Below, piece after piece: positions 1 through 7,222 of a stretch of DNA of 10,145 nt. A program made the position numbers and the translations under genes. The DNA comes from Candidatus Collierbacteria bacterium (lineage in GTDB: Bacteria > Patescibacteriota > Microgenomatia > UBA1400 > MFAQ01): contig CAIQPO010000079.1 in NCBI GenBank assembly GCA_903873735.1, positions 1 to 10,145 on the forward strand, given 5' to 3'. Below the pieces are notes generated by a model. The model made no database searches. It saw only the letters and a list, made by a program, of their open reading frames with translations, and was not told the origin of the DNA. Positions within the stretch are counted from its first letter, which is position 1; the number at the start of each line of letters is the position of its first letter.

Positions 1-1
1 A

Positions 2-805
2 GCTGTTAAGACAAGATCGTTAAAAAAACTCATTAATCCAATTAGCTTAAGTATTTTTTCCATTGCCATAGCTATAGTTTTAATGAACTCTCGCACCACA
101 GCCATTTGGGATGCCTTTCCCTTTACCCAGGAAATTCAATTTCCTTGGAGATTTCTAATGGTCACTACATTTTTTACCTCTCTCCTTTCAGTTCTCGTTT
201 TAGCCCACATAAGAATAAAAAGACACTACAAACTAATCCTCTACTCTGGCTTAATTCTCACCGCCATAATAATAAATGCACCCTACTTTAGAGCAGGTGA
301 CCTTCTTTCAAGAGACGACAACTTCTTTTTGAGGTCATTTCTTCCAAGAGAGGTATTAAGACCGGGGGAATTGGTATCCCCTCTATACCTCAAACACGCA
401 GAAGACTATGCCATCTTGCCCAAATGGGCCAAGCGCCCACAAAAAATGCCATCGGCAGTAATTACTGCAATTCAACCAGAAACAGCCATAAGCATTACTA
501 AGGAAAAGCCTTTTGAGATAAAAGCAGACATCACCCTCTCCACTCAAGATAAAATTACTATTCACAAATTTTATTATCCTGGTTGGAAAATTTACCTCGA
601 CGACAAGGAGATTACCCCAGAGATAAATGCCAATGGCGCCATGACTATTTCTCCAGAGCCAGGAAACCATCAGCTAAAAGTTACTTTCACCGACACCACA
701 GCTCGATCAGTCTCCACTATAATTTCAAGTGTTGCCTCATTGATGCTTTTTATCTACCTTATTAACAGTGCCAAAAATAAAGTCCGTGGAACTCGCCGAA
801 ACTAA
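2..805 (+). CDS. YfhO/PTPS-related-type integral membrane protein, C-terminal part (5' end outside window)
   Basis: The frame is open from the first full codon at position 2 through the in-frame ATG at 83, so this is the C-terminal 267 residues of a longer protein, and ATG 83 is probably not the start. Numbered from that ATG, residues 15-25 carry the EIQFPWRFL motif between two hydrophobic segments. Such a motif is typical of the polytopic '6-pyruvoyl-tetrahydropterin synthase-related' membrane family and of YfhO-like GT-C proteins; that name does not imply pterin chemistry. Membrane segments lie just before the ATG, at about 25-42 and at 50-65. An LPKW motif (about 113-116) follows, then a soluble beta-rich domain (about 130-205) with the FYYPGWKIYLDDKE signature seen at the C terminus of YfhO-like proteins, and a final membrane helix (about 210-227). 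The beta domain is probably extracytoplasmic. Role inferred: membrane glycosyltransfer or glycan modification. The catalytic N-terminal part is not visible. It overlaps the flippase gene by up to 38 bases. Confidence 0.8.
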   Translation, partial: AVKTRSLKKLINPISLSIFSIAIAIVLMNSRTTAIWDAFPFTQEIQFPWRFLMVTTFFTSLLSVLVLAHIRIKRHYKLILYSGLILTAIIINAPYFRAGDLLSRDDNFFLRSFLPREVLRPGELVSPLYLKHAEDYAILPKWAKRPQKMPSAVITAIQPETAISITKEKPFEIKADITLSTQDKITIHKFYYPGWKIYLDDKEITPEINANGAMTISPEPGNHQLKVTFTDTTARSVSTIISSVASLMLFIYLINSAKNKVRGTRRN

Positions 806-2252
806 CGACATTTCAGTCCAAGACATCAAAAAGAGATCAATTTCTGGTGTTTTTGCTCTAGTAACCCGCACCTTTGTGGTGCAAATAATTACCTTTGTTT
901 CCACACTTCTGCTGACCATCTTTCTAGATGCCAACACCTACGGAGTTTTTTACCTTGTATCTTCAGTAGTTAATTTTCTAGCCTATTTCTCCGATATTGG
1001 CTTAGCAGCAGCTCTTATCCAAAAAAAAGAAAATCTCGGCAAAGAAGATCTTTCCACCACCTTCACCATCCAGCAAACGTTAGTGGTATCGCTTTTGTTA
1101 CTCCTCATAGTTTCTAGTCCAATAATCAAATCTCAATACAATATCTCCGATGAAGGCATGATTCTCCTCTACGCCATGGGTTTGTCCTTTTTCTTAAGCT
1201 CCCTAAAAACCATTCCTTCAATTCTTCTGGAGAGAGAGATTAAATTCAACAAGCTTATCCTGCCCCAAATTCTAGAAACTCTAACCTTTAATATTGTTGC
1301 TGTTATTGCTGCCTGGAAAGGCTATGGCTTACTTTCATTTGCTTTTGCTGTCACTCTTCGGGGTCTCGTGGGACTTGTGGCAATCTACGTTGTTTACCCT
1401 TGGAAACCAACTCTGGGAATTTACAGATCCTCACTTTCCAGTCTCCTAAAGTTTGGCTTACCTTATCAAATAAATACATTTCTTGCGGTACTAAAAGATG
1501 ATGGCATGACCATAATTCTTACCAAAATTATTGGTACAGAAGGTTTAGGTTACTTAGGCTGGGCAAGCAGGTGGGCAGGGCTGCCTTTAAGAATTCTAAT
1601 GGACAATCTCACCAAAGTATCTTTTCCAGCATTCGCCAGACTCCAGTCTCATGAAGATAAACTAGCCAAGGCAGTTGAACTAAATCTTAAATATTTGTCG
1701 CTTCTCTCTCTACCCCTACTTGTTGGTATGGGCTTTATGGCCGAGCCATTAATTCACCAAATTCCCAAATACACCAAATGGATTCCTGCTCTAATCCCTC
1801 TATATATTCAGCTCTACAACTCCGCTTGGGCAGGTATCTCCACCAGTCTCACCAATCTCTTAAACGCTACCGGAAAAATCAAGCTCACATTCCGTCTCAT
1901 GCTCATGTGGACCGGCCTCACTTGGTTGCTAATGCCCTTCTTGGCTCAAAGATTTGGCTATCTTGGAGTCTCTTATGCTGTTGGCATAATCGCCACCAGT
2001 TCACTTGTTACCGTTATCTTGGCAAAACAAGTAGTCAAATTTAGTCTATTAAAATCCTTATCAACCCCCTTTATTGCTACAGTTATCTTGGCAATCTTCC
2101 TCGCCCTCACCAGATCATACACATACTCAATACCAAATATCGCTGCTGTAGTCTTTACCTCAATTGTTATCTACGGACTGGCTGTCCTCGTCATTGAAGG
2201 CAAAAGTATGGTGCAGGAAGTAAAATCTTTATTAATACACCGCCATGCTTAA
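768..2252 (+). CDS. Wzx-type polysaccharide/oligosaccharide flippase (MOP/MATE-like superfamily)
   Basis: This is a polytopic protein of 494 residues, the usual length for Wzx/RfbX/WzxC-type flippases, which move undecaprenyl-linked oligosaccharides from the cytoplasmic to the outer face of the membrane. A short polar N terminus is followed by the family's opening pattern: a basic stretch (KKRS, 21-24), a hydrophobic helix at 28-52, a YGVFYLV segment (58-64) and FSDIGLAAALIQKKE (74-88), matching the FxDxGLxxAxIQ signature of Polysacc_synt proteins. I count roughly 12-14 hydrophobic helices, the later ones at about 308-328, 375-392, 397-419, 433-448 and 456-476. The start is uncertain: GTG 768 gives the longest form and GTG 786 gives one six residues shorter. 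Neither has a Shine-Dalgarno sequence, and there is no suitable early ATG. The gene overlaps both neighbours, which suggests translational coupling. Substrate specificity cannot be read from the sequence. Confidence 0.88.
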   Translation: MPKIKSVELAETNDISVQDIKKRSISGVFALVTRTFVVQIITFVSTLLLTIFLDANTYGVFYLVSSVVNFLAYFSDIGLAAALIQKKENLGKEDLSTTFTIQQTLVVSLLLLLIVSSPIIKSQYNISDEGMILLYAMGLSFFLSSLKTIPSILLEREIKFNKLILPQILETLTFNIVAVIAAWKGYGLLSFAFAVTLRGLVGLVAIYVVYPWKPTLGIYRSSLSSLLKFGLPYQINTFLAVLKDDGMTIILTKIIGTEGLGYLGWASRWAGLPLRILMDNLTKVSFPAFARLQSHEDKLAKAVELNLKYLSLLSLPLLVGMGFMAEPLIHQIPKYTKWIPALIPLYIQLYNSAWAGISTSLTNLLNATGKIKLTFRLMLMWTGLTWLLMPFLAQRFGYLGVSYAVGIIATSSLVTVILAKQVVKFSLLKSLSTPFIATVILAIFLALTRSYTYSIPNIAAVVFTSIVIYGLAVLVIEGKSMVQEVKSLLIHRHA

Positions 2253-2304
2253 ACTTCTAATTTCCATATTCCTACTATTCCTTTCGTCATCTACATCACT
2301 CGCT
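2245..2304 (+). other. Signal peptide of the barrel/GT-C fusion protein
   Basis: Residues 1-20 have a single Lys at position 3, a hydrophobic core rich in Leu, Ile and Phe, then a short Ser/Thr run ending in SLA before FERP. This fits a Sec signal peptide cleaved by signal peptidase I after Ala20. There is no lipobox cysteine, so a lipoprotein is unlikely. It places the barrel domain outside the cytoplasm and supports ATG 2245 as the start. Confidence 0.75.
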
Positions 2305-5300
2305 TTTGAGAGACCAAACTTTCTTACCGTCTCCCATCCAGTAAGGGGGCCTGAAAGCTGGCCATCTATCAAACAAAGTCCTCTCGATTTACCCGATTTT
2401 CAATATCATGAAGCCACTAAGTCTGGTACTCCAGTTACCTGGCTGCTTCGCTACGACGCCCTCTCCGATGCCTCAATTTCAGCCTATTTCCAAAAGGTAG
2501 ATACCCAAAATCCTACGCACGAAATTGGTGCTTTTCTAGAAATCACTCCACTACTAGCAAAGGCTGCTGGAGTGGAATATCCCCAAGGGATCTCAATCTT
2601 CAATGCCAACAGGGTGTTTCTATCCGGTTATTCACCATCAGATAGGCTGAAGCTTATAGATACCTACATGACTCTTTTCCAAAGCAAGTTTAATCACCAT
2701 CCAACCGCCGTTTCCGCTTGGCACCTAGATGCTTTTAGCTTGAAGTACTTAAGAAACAAATACTCCATCCTTGCCGCCATGATCTGTGACGATCAATACT
2801 CCACCGACAATTACAGACTCTGGGGTGGTTACCTGGGTGCTCCTTACACTCCTTCGAGTACTAATATCTTAGTACCATCACAAAATGAAAACGACAGAAT
2901 CGACATCATGGTGGTCCGCTGGGCCCAAAGAGATCTTTATAATTTCTACGGACCCCATGCCGAATCAATATTCTCGGTTCAAGTAAACGACTACCTGGCT
3001 GCCAAACAAAGCACCTCATATTTCTCCAAACTTCTGGATCAGTACTCTCAAAATCAGCTTAATGAGTTTAACCACATCCAAATAGGGCTAGAAAATGATT
3101 ACTCTCTGGTCCAGTACGCATTTGAAATAAAACAGGCAAATGGAGTCTTAAAAGAAAAAATTAATTCAAAACAGCTTACCCCCACCACGCTTTCAAAACT
3201 AGCAAACTTTGTGCTTAATCGATATCCTCAAGCTGCCCCGACCTTTCTTTACCAATTTCCAGACATCACTGGTAGAGAAGCAGGTCAAAAAATCTGGTTT
3301 CAAAACCCACAGTATCGTATTGGTATAAAAACAGCCTCAACCAATTCAGAAATTATTGATTTAAGAATTTATAATCCCAAAATTGCCGAGGAAAATTATC
3401 AAACTGCTAATCTCTCAAATCTCCTAACCTTAGAAATTCCTGCCGCAATTGATACAGTAAAATACCAAAATTCAGGCATTAGGCTACCGATAAATCTAAA
3501 TACCGCCACCAAGGAGGTGGTAGGCGTCCGCGTCACCTACACTGATGGCAACAAGAAAATCAGCTTTACTCCTTATCAAATTATTCTTACTAATCTCTCC
3601 ATTACCGCAAATATCGAAGGCTTAGTCTCAAAAAGAGTTGGAAACCAGCAGATTTTGTCTGTTGCTCCAAACACACCTTACGTGCCCTCGACCAGCGGTC
3701 TTTACCTGCTGCTAGCCATTTTCATCCCAGCAATTCTGGCCACCTTTTATTTCAACAAACCGCTCTCACTAGGGTTATTGGTTGCAGGTCTCACCACGCT
3801 CACCATGGTCAGATCAGGCAACCTGTACCCTTTTGGTCTTGGAATCTGGGGTCCAAATGGTCACGATGCTATCTTTCACCTTTCTCTAATAAACAGCTTT
3901 ATTGATAATCCACTTTCCCTCAATCACCCTCAAATTTCCGGATCCATTCTTACCAGCTATCATTTCCTTTTTGATTATCTCTCTGCCCTCCTATGTAAAC
4001 TATTTTCTATCCGAGCTGACATCATGCTCTTCCAAATTTACCCAATATCCTTTGCCCTTATCGAGACTCTACTTCTCGAACAACTTTTCCGCCTCTGGAA
4101 GATGAAATCAGTAGAAAAAGCGCTTGCCTACATATTCGTTTTTTTGGGCGGATCACTTGGTTTTATTCCTCAAATTTTAATCAAAGGAGATTTCTTTGGA
4201 GGTGAATCTGTATTCTGGATGAATCAATCAGTCTCCTGGCTTCTTAATCCTCCTTTTGCGCTCTCAATAATTCTACTCACCTTACTTCTAATACTGATAG
4301 AAAAACCAATGAGCTCACTCATGAGAATTATTTCAGTCTCAATAATTGGTGGTTTGTTAGCTCAAGCCAAGATTTACTCTTTTATCCTTTTCACCCTAGC
4401 ACTCTTTGTGTCCGGACAATTCCTGATGTCAGTTTTAGTTGGTGTTCTAGGCGTTATCTTGGTTTTACCTTTCTCCAAAGGTGCTGGCATGCCCTTTATG
4501 TTTGAGCCACTCTGGTTTGTCCAAAGCCTTTTTGCCTCTCATGATCGGCTTTACTGGCCCAAACTGGCAGAAGCCTGGGCAGCCTACTCTGCACAAAATA
4601 ATCTTGTAAAACTATTCGCGGTAAATCTTCTCGCCATCGCTACATATATTGTCGGAAATTTTGCCACCAGGCTATTTTCACTTCTTTATTTTGCCAAAAA
4701 CCTAAAACCTTCAAAATCAGAAAAAATTGCGATTTTCATAATTGTGCTTGGTATTCTTACCCCTCTTCTCTTCATTCAAAAAATCAATCCCTGGAATACA
4801 ATACAGTTCTCTTACTACTCACTTTTCTTCCTAGGAATATTTGCTGGTAGGGGAGTTGCCTTATTCATAAAAGGAAAAAGACCACTTGTCTCCTTTGTAA
4901 TACTAATATCAATCTTTCTTCCTACTCTTTTTACCTCCTACGCTACTCTAAGAGAATACCTCACTCCAAACTCATCATCAAGAATTAGCTACACAGAGCT
5001 AAGGGCTCTAGAGTATCTTTCACACCAGCCAAAGGGTATTGTGCTATCCGCCTACTTCTTACCCTTCATGAACCATGTACCAGAGCCAAAAAATCTTTAT
5101 GGTTATGTCTCCACTGCCTACATTTCTGCCTTCACCGGACAACCAGAGTTCCTGTCAGATACCATCAATCTTGATATCACCGGTTTCTCCTATACCGACA
5201 GAGCCAATAACATCCAAAAGCTAATGAATACATTAGATCCAATTTGGGGTAAATATTTTCTCACTTCAAACAACATCCAGTACCTTTACCAAACTCCATT

Positions 5301-5400
5301 TTTTACTCTCAATCTCCACCCAGACCAGCTCTGTCTAAAGAAGATTTTTGACAGTGGTGAGGTTAATATTTATAAATACAATTGCTATGGCCAAGATTAA
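2245..5400 (+). CDS. Exported deacetylase-like barrel fused to a GT-C-like polytopic membrane protein
   Basis: The protein has 1051 residues in several parts. Residues 1-20 form a signal peptide with likely cleavage after SLA. Residues about 60-300 look like a polysaccharide-deacetylase/GH57-like barrel: RYDAL with D71, HEIGAFLEIT (92-101), AWHLDAFSL (158-166), CDDQYSTD (181-188), APYTPS (199-204), RWAQRD (225-230), NDY (248-250) and GLENDY (281-286). The spaced acidic and His residues suggest an active site, but I cannot match the canonical NodB TFDDG/HxxxH motifs, so the activity is unknown. A beta-rich linker spans about 350-475. From about 486 to 900 I see roughly ten membrane helices. 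The first large loop holds GPNGHDAIFH (H540, D541, H545), placed like the catalytic loop of GT-C enzymes, and WNTIQFSYY lies at 850-858. The C-terminal soluble part (about 915-1051) ends in a GEVNIYKY strand with two cysteines (1030, 1047). ATG 2245 overlaps the flippase stop by 8 bases. Inferred role: modification or transfer of exported glycan. The open frame is secure; the function is tentative. Confidence 0.78.
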   Translation: MLKLLISIFLLFLSSSTSLAFERPNFLTVSHPVRGPESWPSIKQSPLDLPDFQYHEATKSGTPVTWLLRYDALSDASISAYFQKVDTQNPTHEIGAFLEITPLLAKAAGVEYPQGISIFNANRVFLSGYSPSDRLKLIDTYMTLFQSKFNHHPTAVSAWHLDAFSLKYLRNKYSILAAMICDDQYSTDNYRLWGGYLGAPYTPSSTNILVPSQNENDRIDIMVVRWAQRDLYNFYGPHAESIFSVQVNDYLAAKQSTSYFSKLLDQYSQNQLNEFNHIQIGLENDYSLVQYAFEIKQANGVLKEKINSKQLTPTTLSKLANFVLNRYPQAAPTFLYQFPDITGREAGQKIWFQNPQYRIGIKTASTNSEIIDLRIYNPKIAEENYQTANLSNLLTLEIPAAIDTVKYQNSGIRLPINLNTATKEVVGVRVTYTDGNKKISFTPYQIILTNLSITANIEGLVSKRVGNQQILSVAPNTPYVPSTSGLYLLLAIFIPAILATFYFNKPLSLGLLVAGLTTLTMVRSGNLYPFGLGIWGPNGHDAIFHLSLINSFIDNPLSLNHPQISGSILTSYHFLFDYLSALLCKLFSIRADIMLFQIYPISFALIETLLLEQLFRLWKMKSVEKALAYIFVFLGGSLGFIPQILIKGDFFGGESVFWMNQSVSWLLNPPFALSIILLTLLLILIEKPMSSLMRIISVSIIGGLLAQAKIYSFILFTLALFVSGQFLMSVLVGVLGVILVLPFSKGAGMPFMFEPLWFVQSLFASHDRLYWPKLAEAWAAYSAQNNLVKLFAVNLLAIATYIVGNFATRLFSLLYFAKNLKPSKSEKIAIFIIVLGILTPLLFIQKINPWNTIQFSYYSLFFLGIFAGRGVALFIKGKRPLVSFVILISIFLPTLFTSYATLREYLTPNSSSRISYTELRALEYLSHQPKGIVLSAYFLPFMNHVPEPKNLYGYVSTAYISAFTGQPEFLSDTINLDITGFSYTDRANNIQKLMNTLDPIWGKYFLTSNNIQYLYQTPFFTLNLHPDQLCLKKIFDSGEVNIYKYNCYGQD

Positions 5401-6301
5401 AATCTCCGCAGTCACCAATGTCAGAAACGAATCAGCCAACATATACGATTGTCTTGACTCAATAAAATTTGCTGATGAGATTATTGTTGTCGACATGGAG
5501 TCATCCGACAACACCAAGGAAATTGCCAAAGAGTTTACCGATAAAATCTACGATCATCCAGCGGTAGGTTATGTTGAGCCAGCCAGAAACTTTGCCCTCA
5601 AAAAGGCGGTTGGTGACTGGATACTACTGGTGGATGCTGATGAAAGGATTCCCAAAACACTAGCTCAAAAACTTATTGATATTGCCAACAAAAATGAAGT
5701 TGACTTTGTCCGTATTCCCAGAAAAAACAATATCTTCGGTCAATGGATACAGCACTCACTCTGGTGGCCAGATCACAATATTCGTTTTTTCAAGAAAGGT
5801 GCGGTTGAGTGGCAAGATGAGATTCACTCAATTCCCATCACCTATGGCAATGGCATAAATCTGCCTGCTGATCCGGATTTTGCCATTACCCACTTTCACT
5901 ACCGAAACATCGATGAATACATCGAGAGATCACTGCGCTACTCTCGCCAGCAAGCCAAAGAGTTGGTAAGCTCTGGCTATAAGTTCGACCCCAAAGACTT
6001 AATTGTCAAACCCATTTCAGAATTCATTAGTCGCTTTTTTGCCGGCGAAGGCTATAAAGATGGCCTTCACGGATTGATACTCGGATTCCTACAGGGTTTT
6101 TCCATATTCCTCATTTATTTAAGAATCTGGCAAGATCTGGATCATGAGCCCCAAAGTGGCGCCAAGATGCTACCCATCTGGAAAACAGCCTTCAAAGAAA
6201 AAGCCAAAGAGCTGAGATACTGGCTGCTAACTGTAAATCTCCACTCCGAAAAATCTAAGGTCAAAAAAATCTTTTATAAAATCGCTAGAAAACTTACCTA
6301 A
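5387..6301 (+). CDS. Family 2 glycosyltransferase, WaaE/KdtX type (first paralogue)
   Basis: A cytoplasmic GT-A fold glycosyltransferase of 304 residues. The N terminus begins with a beta strand (KISAVTNVRNE, 4-14), followed by the nucleotide-binding EIIVVDMESSDNT (31-43), GDWILLVDADERIP (76-89) with the metal-binding D83-x-D85 motif, and an EWQDEIHSIP segment (141-150) equivalent to the W-x-(3)-H-E region of this family. These features match the COG0463 GT2 subgroup that includes the LPS core heptosyl/glucosyltransferases WaaE/KdtX. The C-terminal part (about 205-250) has RFF...GYKDGLHG and a hydrophobic stretch that may touch the membrane. I chose ATG 5387, giving a 14-base overlap with the previous gene, because the family's first strand starts directly after it. 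A TTG at 5348 would add 13 residues that only re-read the end of the upstream gene. There is no Shine-Dalgarno sequence. Donor sugar and acceptor are unknown. Confidence 0.88.
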   Translation: MAKIKISAVTNVRNESANIYDCLDSIKFADEIIVVDMESSDNTKEIAKEFTDKIYDHPAVGYVEPARNFALKKAVGDWILLVDADERIPKTLAQKLIDIANKNEVDFVRIPRKNNIFGQWIQHSLWWPDHNIRFFKKGAVEWQDEIHSIPITYGNGINLPADPDFAITHFHYRNIDEYIERSLRYSRQQAKELVSSGYKFDPKDLIVKPISEFISRFFAGEGYKDGLHGLILGFLQGFSIFLIYLRIWQDLDHEPQSGAKMLPIWKTAFKEKAKELRYWLLTVNLHSEKSKVKKIFYKIARKLT

Positions 6302-6304
6302 ATG
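6299..6304 (+). other. Abutting stop/start junction TAA|ATG
   Basis: The TAA of the first WaaE/KdtX-type gene (6299-6301) is followed at once by the ATG of the rhamnosyltransferase-like gene (6302-6304). No Shine-Dalgarno sequence precedes it. This is consistent with translational coupling by termination and re-initiation. Confidence 0.7.
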
Positions 6305-7210
6305 AAACTTGGATTTGTTGTCGTCAACTATCACTCCGATGCCGACACTTTATCAATAATCTCCGATGTGGTCTCTTGTGAGAAAGTTGAAAATGTAGAG
6401 GTAAAAATTTTCGCAGTCGACAACTCCAAGTCCAAAGACTTCGAAAGCGAGACTAAAAAATTCAAAGAGGTTGTTTACATTGAAAGTAAAAAAGGGAATA
6501 TCGGCTTCGCTGCTGGCAACAATCTAGGTATCAAGCGAGCATTAAAAGATGGCGTAGATATTATCTGTCTAATAAACAACGACACCCAAGCTCCAAAAGA
6601 TTTGGTGAGGCGCATCATTGAGTCTCCTATCACTCAAAATGCTGTTGGTGTGGTTGGTGGCTTAATCTACTTCGCTCCAGGTTTTGAATATCACGATAAG
6701 TATCAGAAATCCGACAAAGGAAAAGTAATCTGGTACGCTGGAGGAATCTTGGATTGGAATAATGTCTATGGTAGTCACAGGGGAGTCGATGAAGTAGATA
6801 AAGGTCAGTACAGTAGTATAGAAAACACAGATTTCGTTACTGGCTGCCTTTTTATCGTTAGAGCCAATGTACTAAAAAATGTAGGGCTTCTAAATGAAGA
6901 TTACTGTCTTTATCACGAAGACACAGATCTTAACCTAAGGATTAAAGCAGCCGGTTATAAGCTCATCATCGATCCCAGAATTAAAATATGGCACAAAGTA
7001 GCCCAAAGCTCTGGTATTGGTTCGCCGCTAAATGACTATTTCCTCACCAGAAACAGATTACTCTTGGGCATGAAGTATGCTTCGCTACGCACCAAGCTTG
7101 CTCTTCTTAGAGAAGCTTTTAGAAAATTATTCGCCGGTACTCCCACCCAAAAACAAGCCATTAGGGATTTCCTGTTTCATCGTCTAGGCAAGGGCTCCTT
7201 CTTAAAATAG
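6302..7210 (+). CDS. Family 2 glycosyltransferase, rhamnosyltransferase-like (WbbL/RfbF type)
   Basis: A 302-residue enzyme of the COG1216 type. Visible motifs in order: VVVNYHSDADTL (6-17), FAVDNSKS (37-44), NIGFAAGNNLGI (66-77), the metal-binding LINNDTQAP (90-98) with NNDT in place of DxD, WYAGGILDW (144-152), FVTGCLFIVR (178-187), the acceptor-site HEDTDLNLR (205-213), H231 in IWHKVAQSSG, and YFLTRN (246-251). This set is characteristic of GT2 rhamnosyltransferases and relatives such as WbbL and RfbF, which transfer dTDP-rhamnose or similar donors onto lipid-linked glycans; rhamnose itself is only inferred. The catalytic motifs appear intact and the length is normal. ATG 6302 abuts the preceding TAA with no base between and no Shine-Dalgarno, so translation probably depends on re-initiation by ribosomes finishing the upstream gene. 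It is more distant in sequence from the GT2 enzymes on either side than they are from each other. Confidence 0.88.
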   Translation: MKLGFVVVNYHSDADTLSIISDVVSCEKVENVEVKIFAVDNSKSKDFESETKKFKEVVYIESKKGNIGFAAGNNLGIKRALKDGVDIICLINNDTQAPKDLVRRIIESPITQNAVGVVGGLIYFAPGFEYHDKYQKSDKGKVIWYAGGILDWNNVYGSHRGVDEVDKGQYSSIENTDFVTGCLFIVRANVLKNVGLLNEDYCLYHEDTDLNLRIKAAGYKLIIDPRIKIWHKVAQSSGIGSPLNDYFLTRNRLLLGMKYASLRTKLALLREAFRKLFAGTPTQKQAIRDFLFHRLGKGSFLK

Positions 7211-7222
7211 TAAAATCAACCT

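Noticed and set aside
383..937. Open frames on the minus strand at 383-670 and 737-937.
   Set aside because: Both lie opposite well-supported + strand genes, match no family I recognise and have no independent signal.
3506..3520. A strong Shine-Dalgarno-like AAGGAGGTGG inside a small inverted repeat (CCACC, 5-base loop, GGTGG).
   Set aside because: It lies in the middle of gene 3, encodes K-E-V-V in frame, and has no suitably spaced in-frame start downstream. The hairpin has only five strong pairs and no T-run. Probably chance.
5348..5386. A longer form of the first WaaE/KdtX-type enzyme starting at TTG 5348.
   Set aside because: The added 13 residues only re-read the end of gene 3, and the family's first beta strand begins just after ATG 5387.
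7204..7222. AT-rich TTAAAATAGTAAAAT before the second WaaE/KdtX-type gene, looking slightly like a -10 element.
   Set aside because: The gap is only 12 bases, there is no convincing -35 partner, and the surrounding genes are all co-directional and tightly packed.
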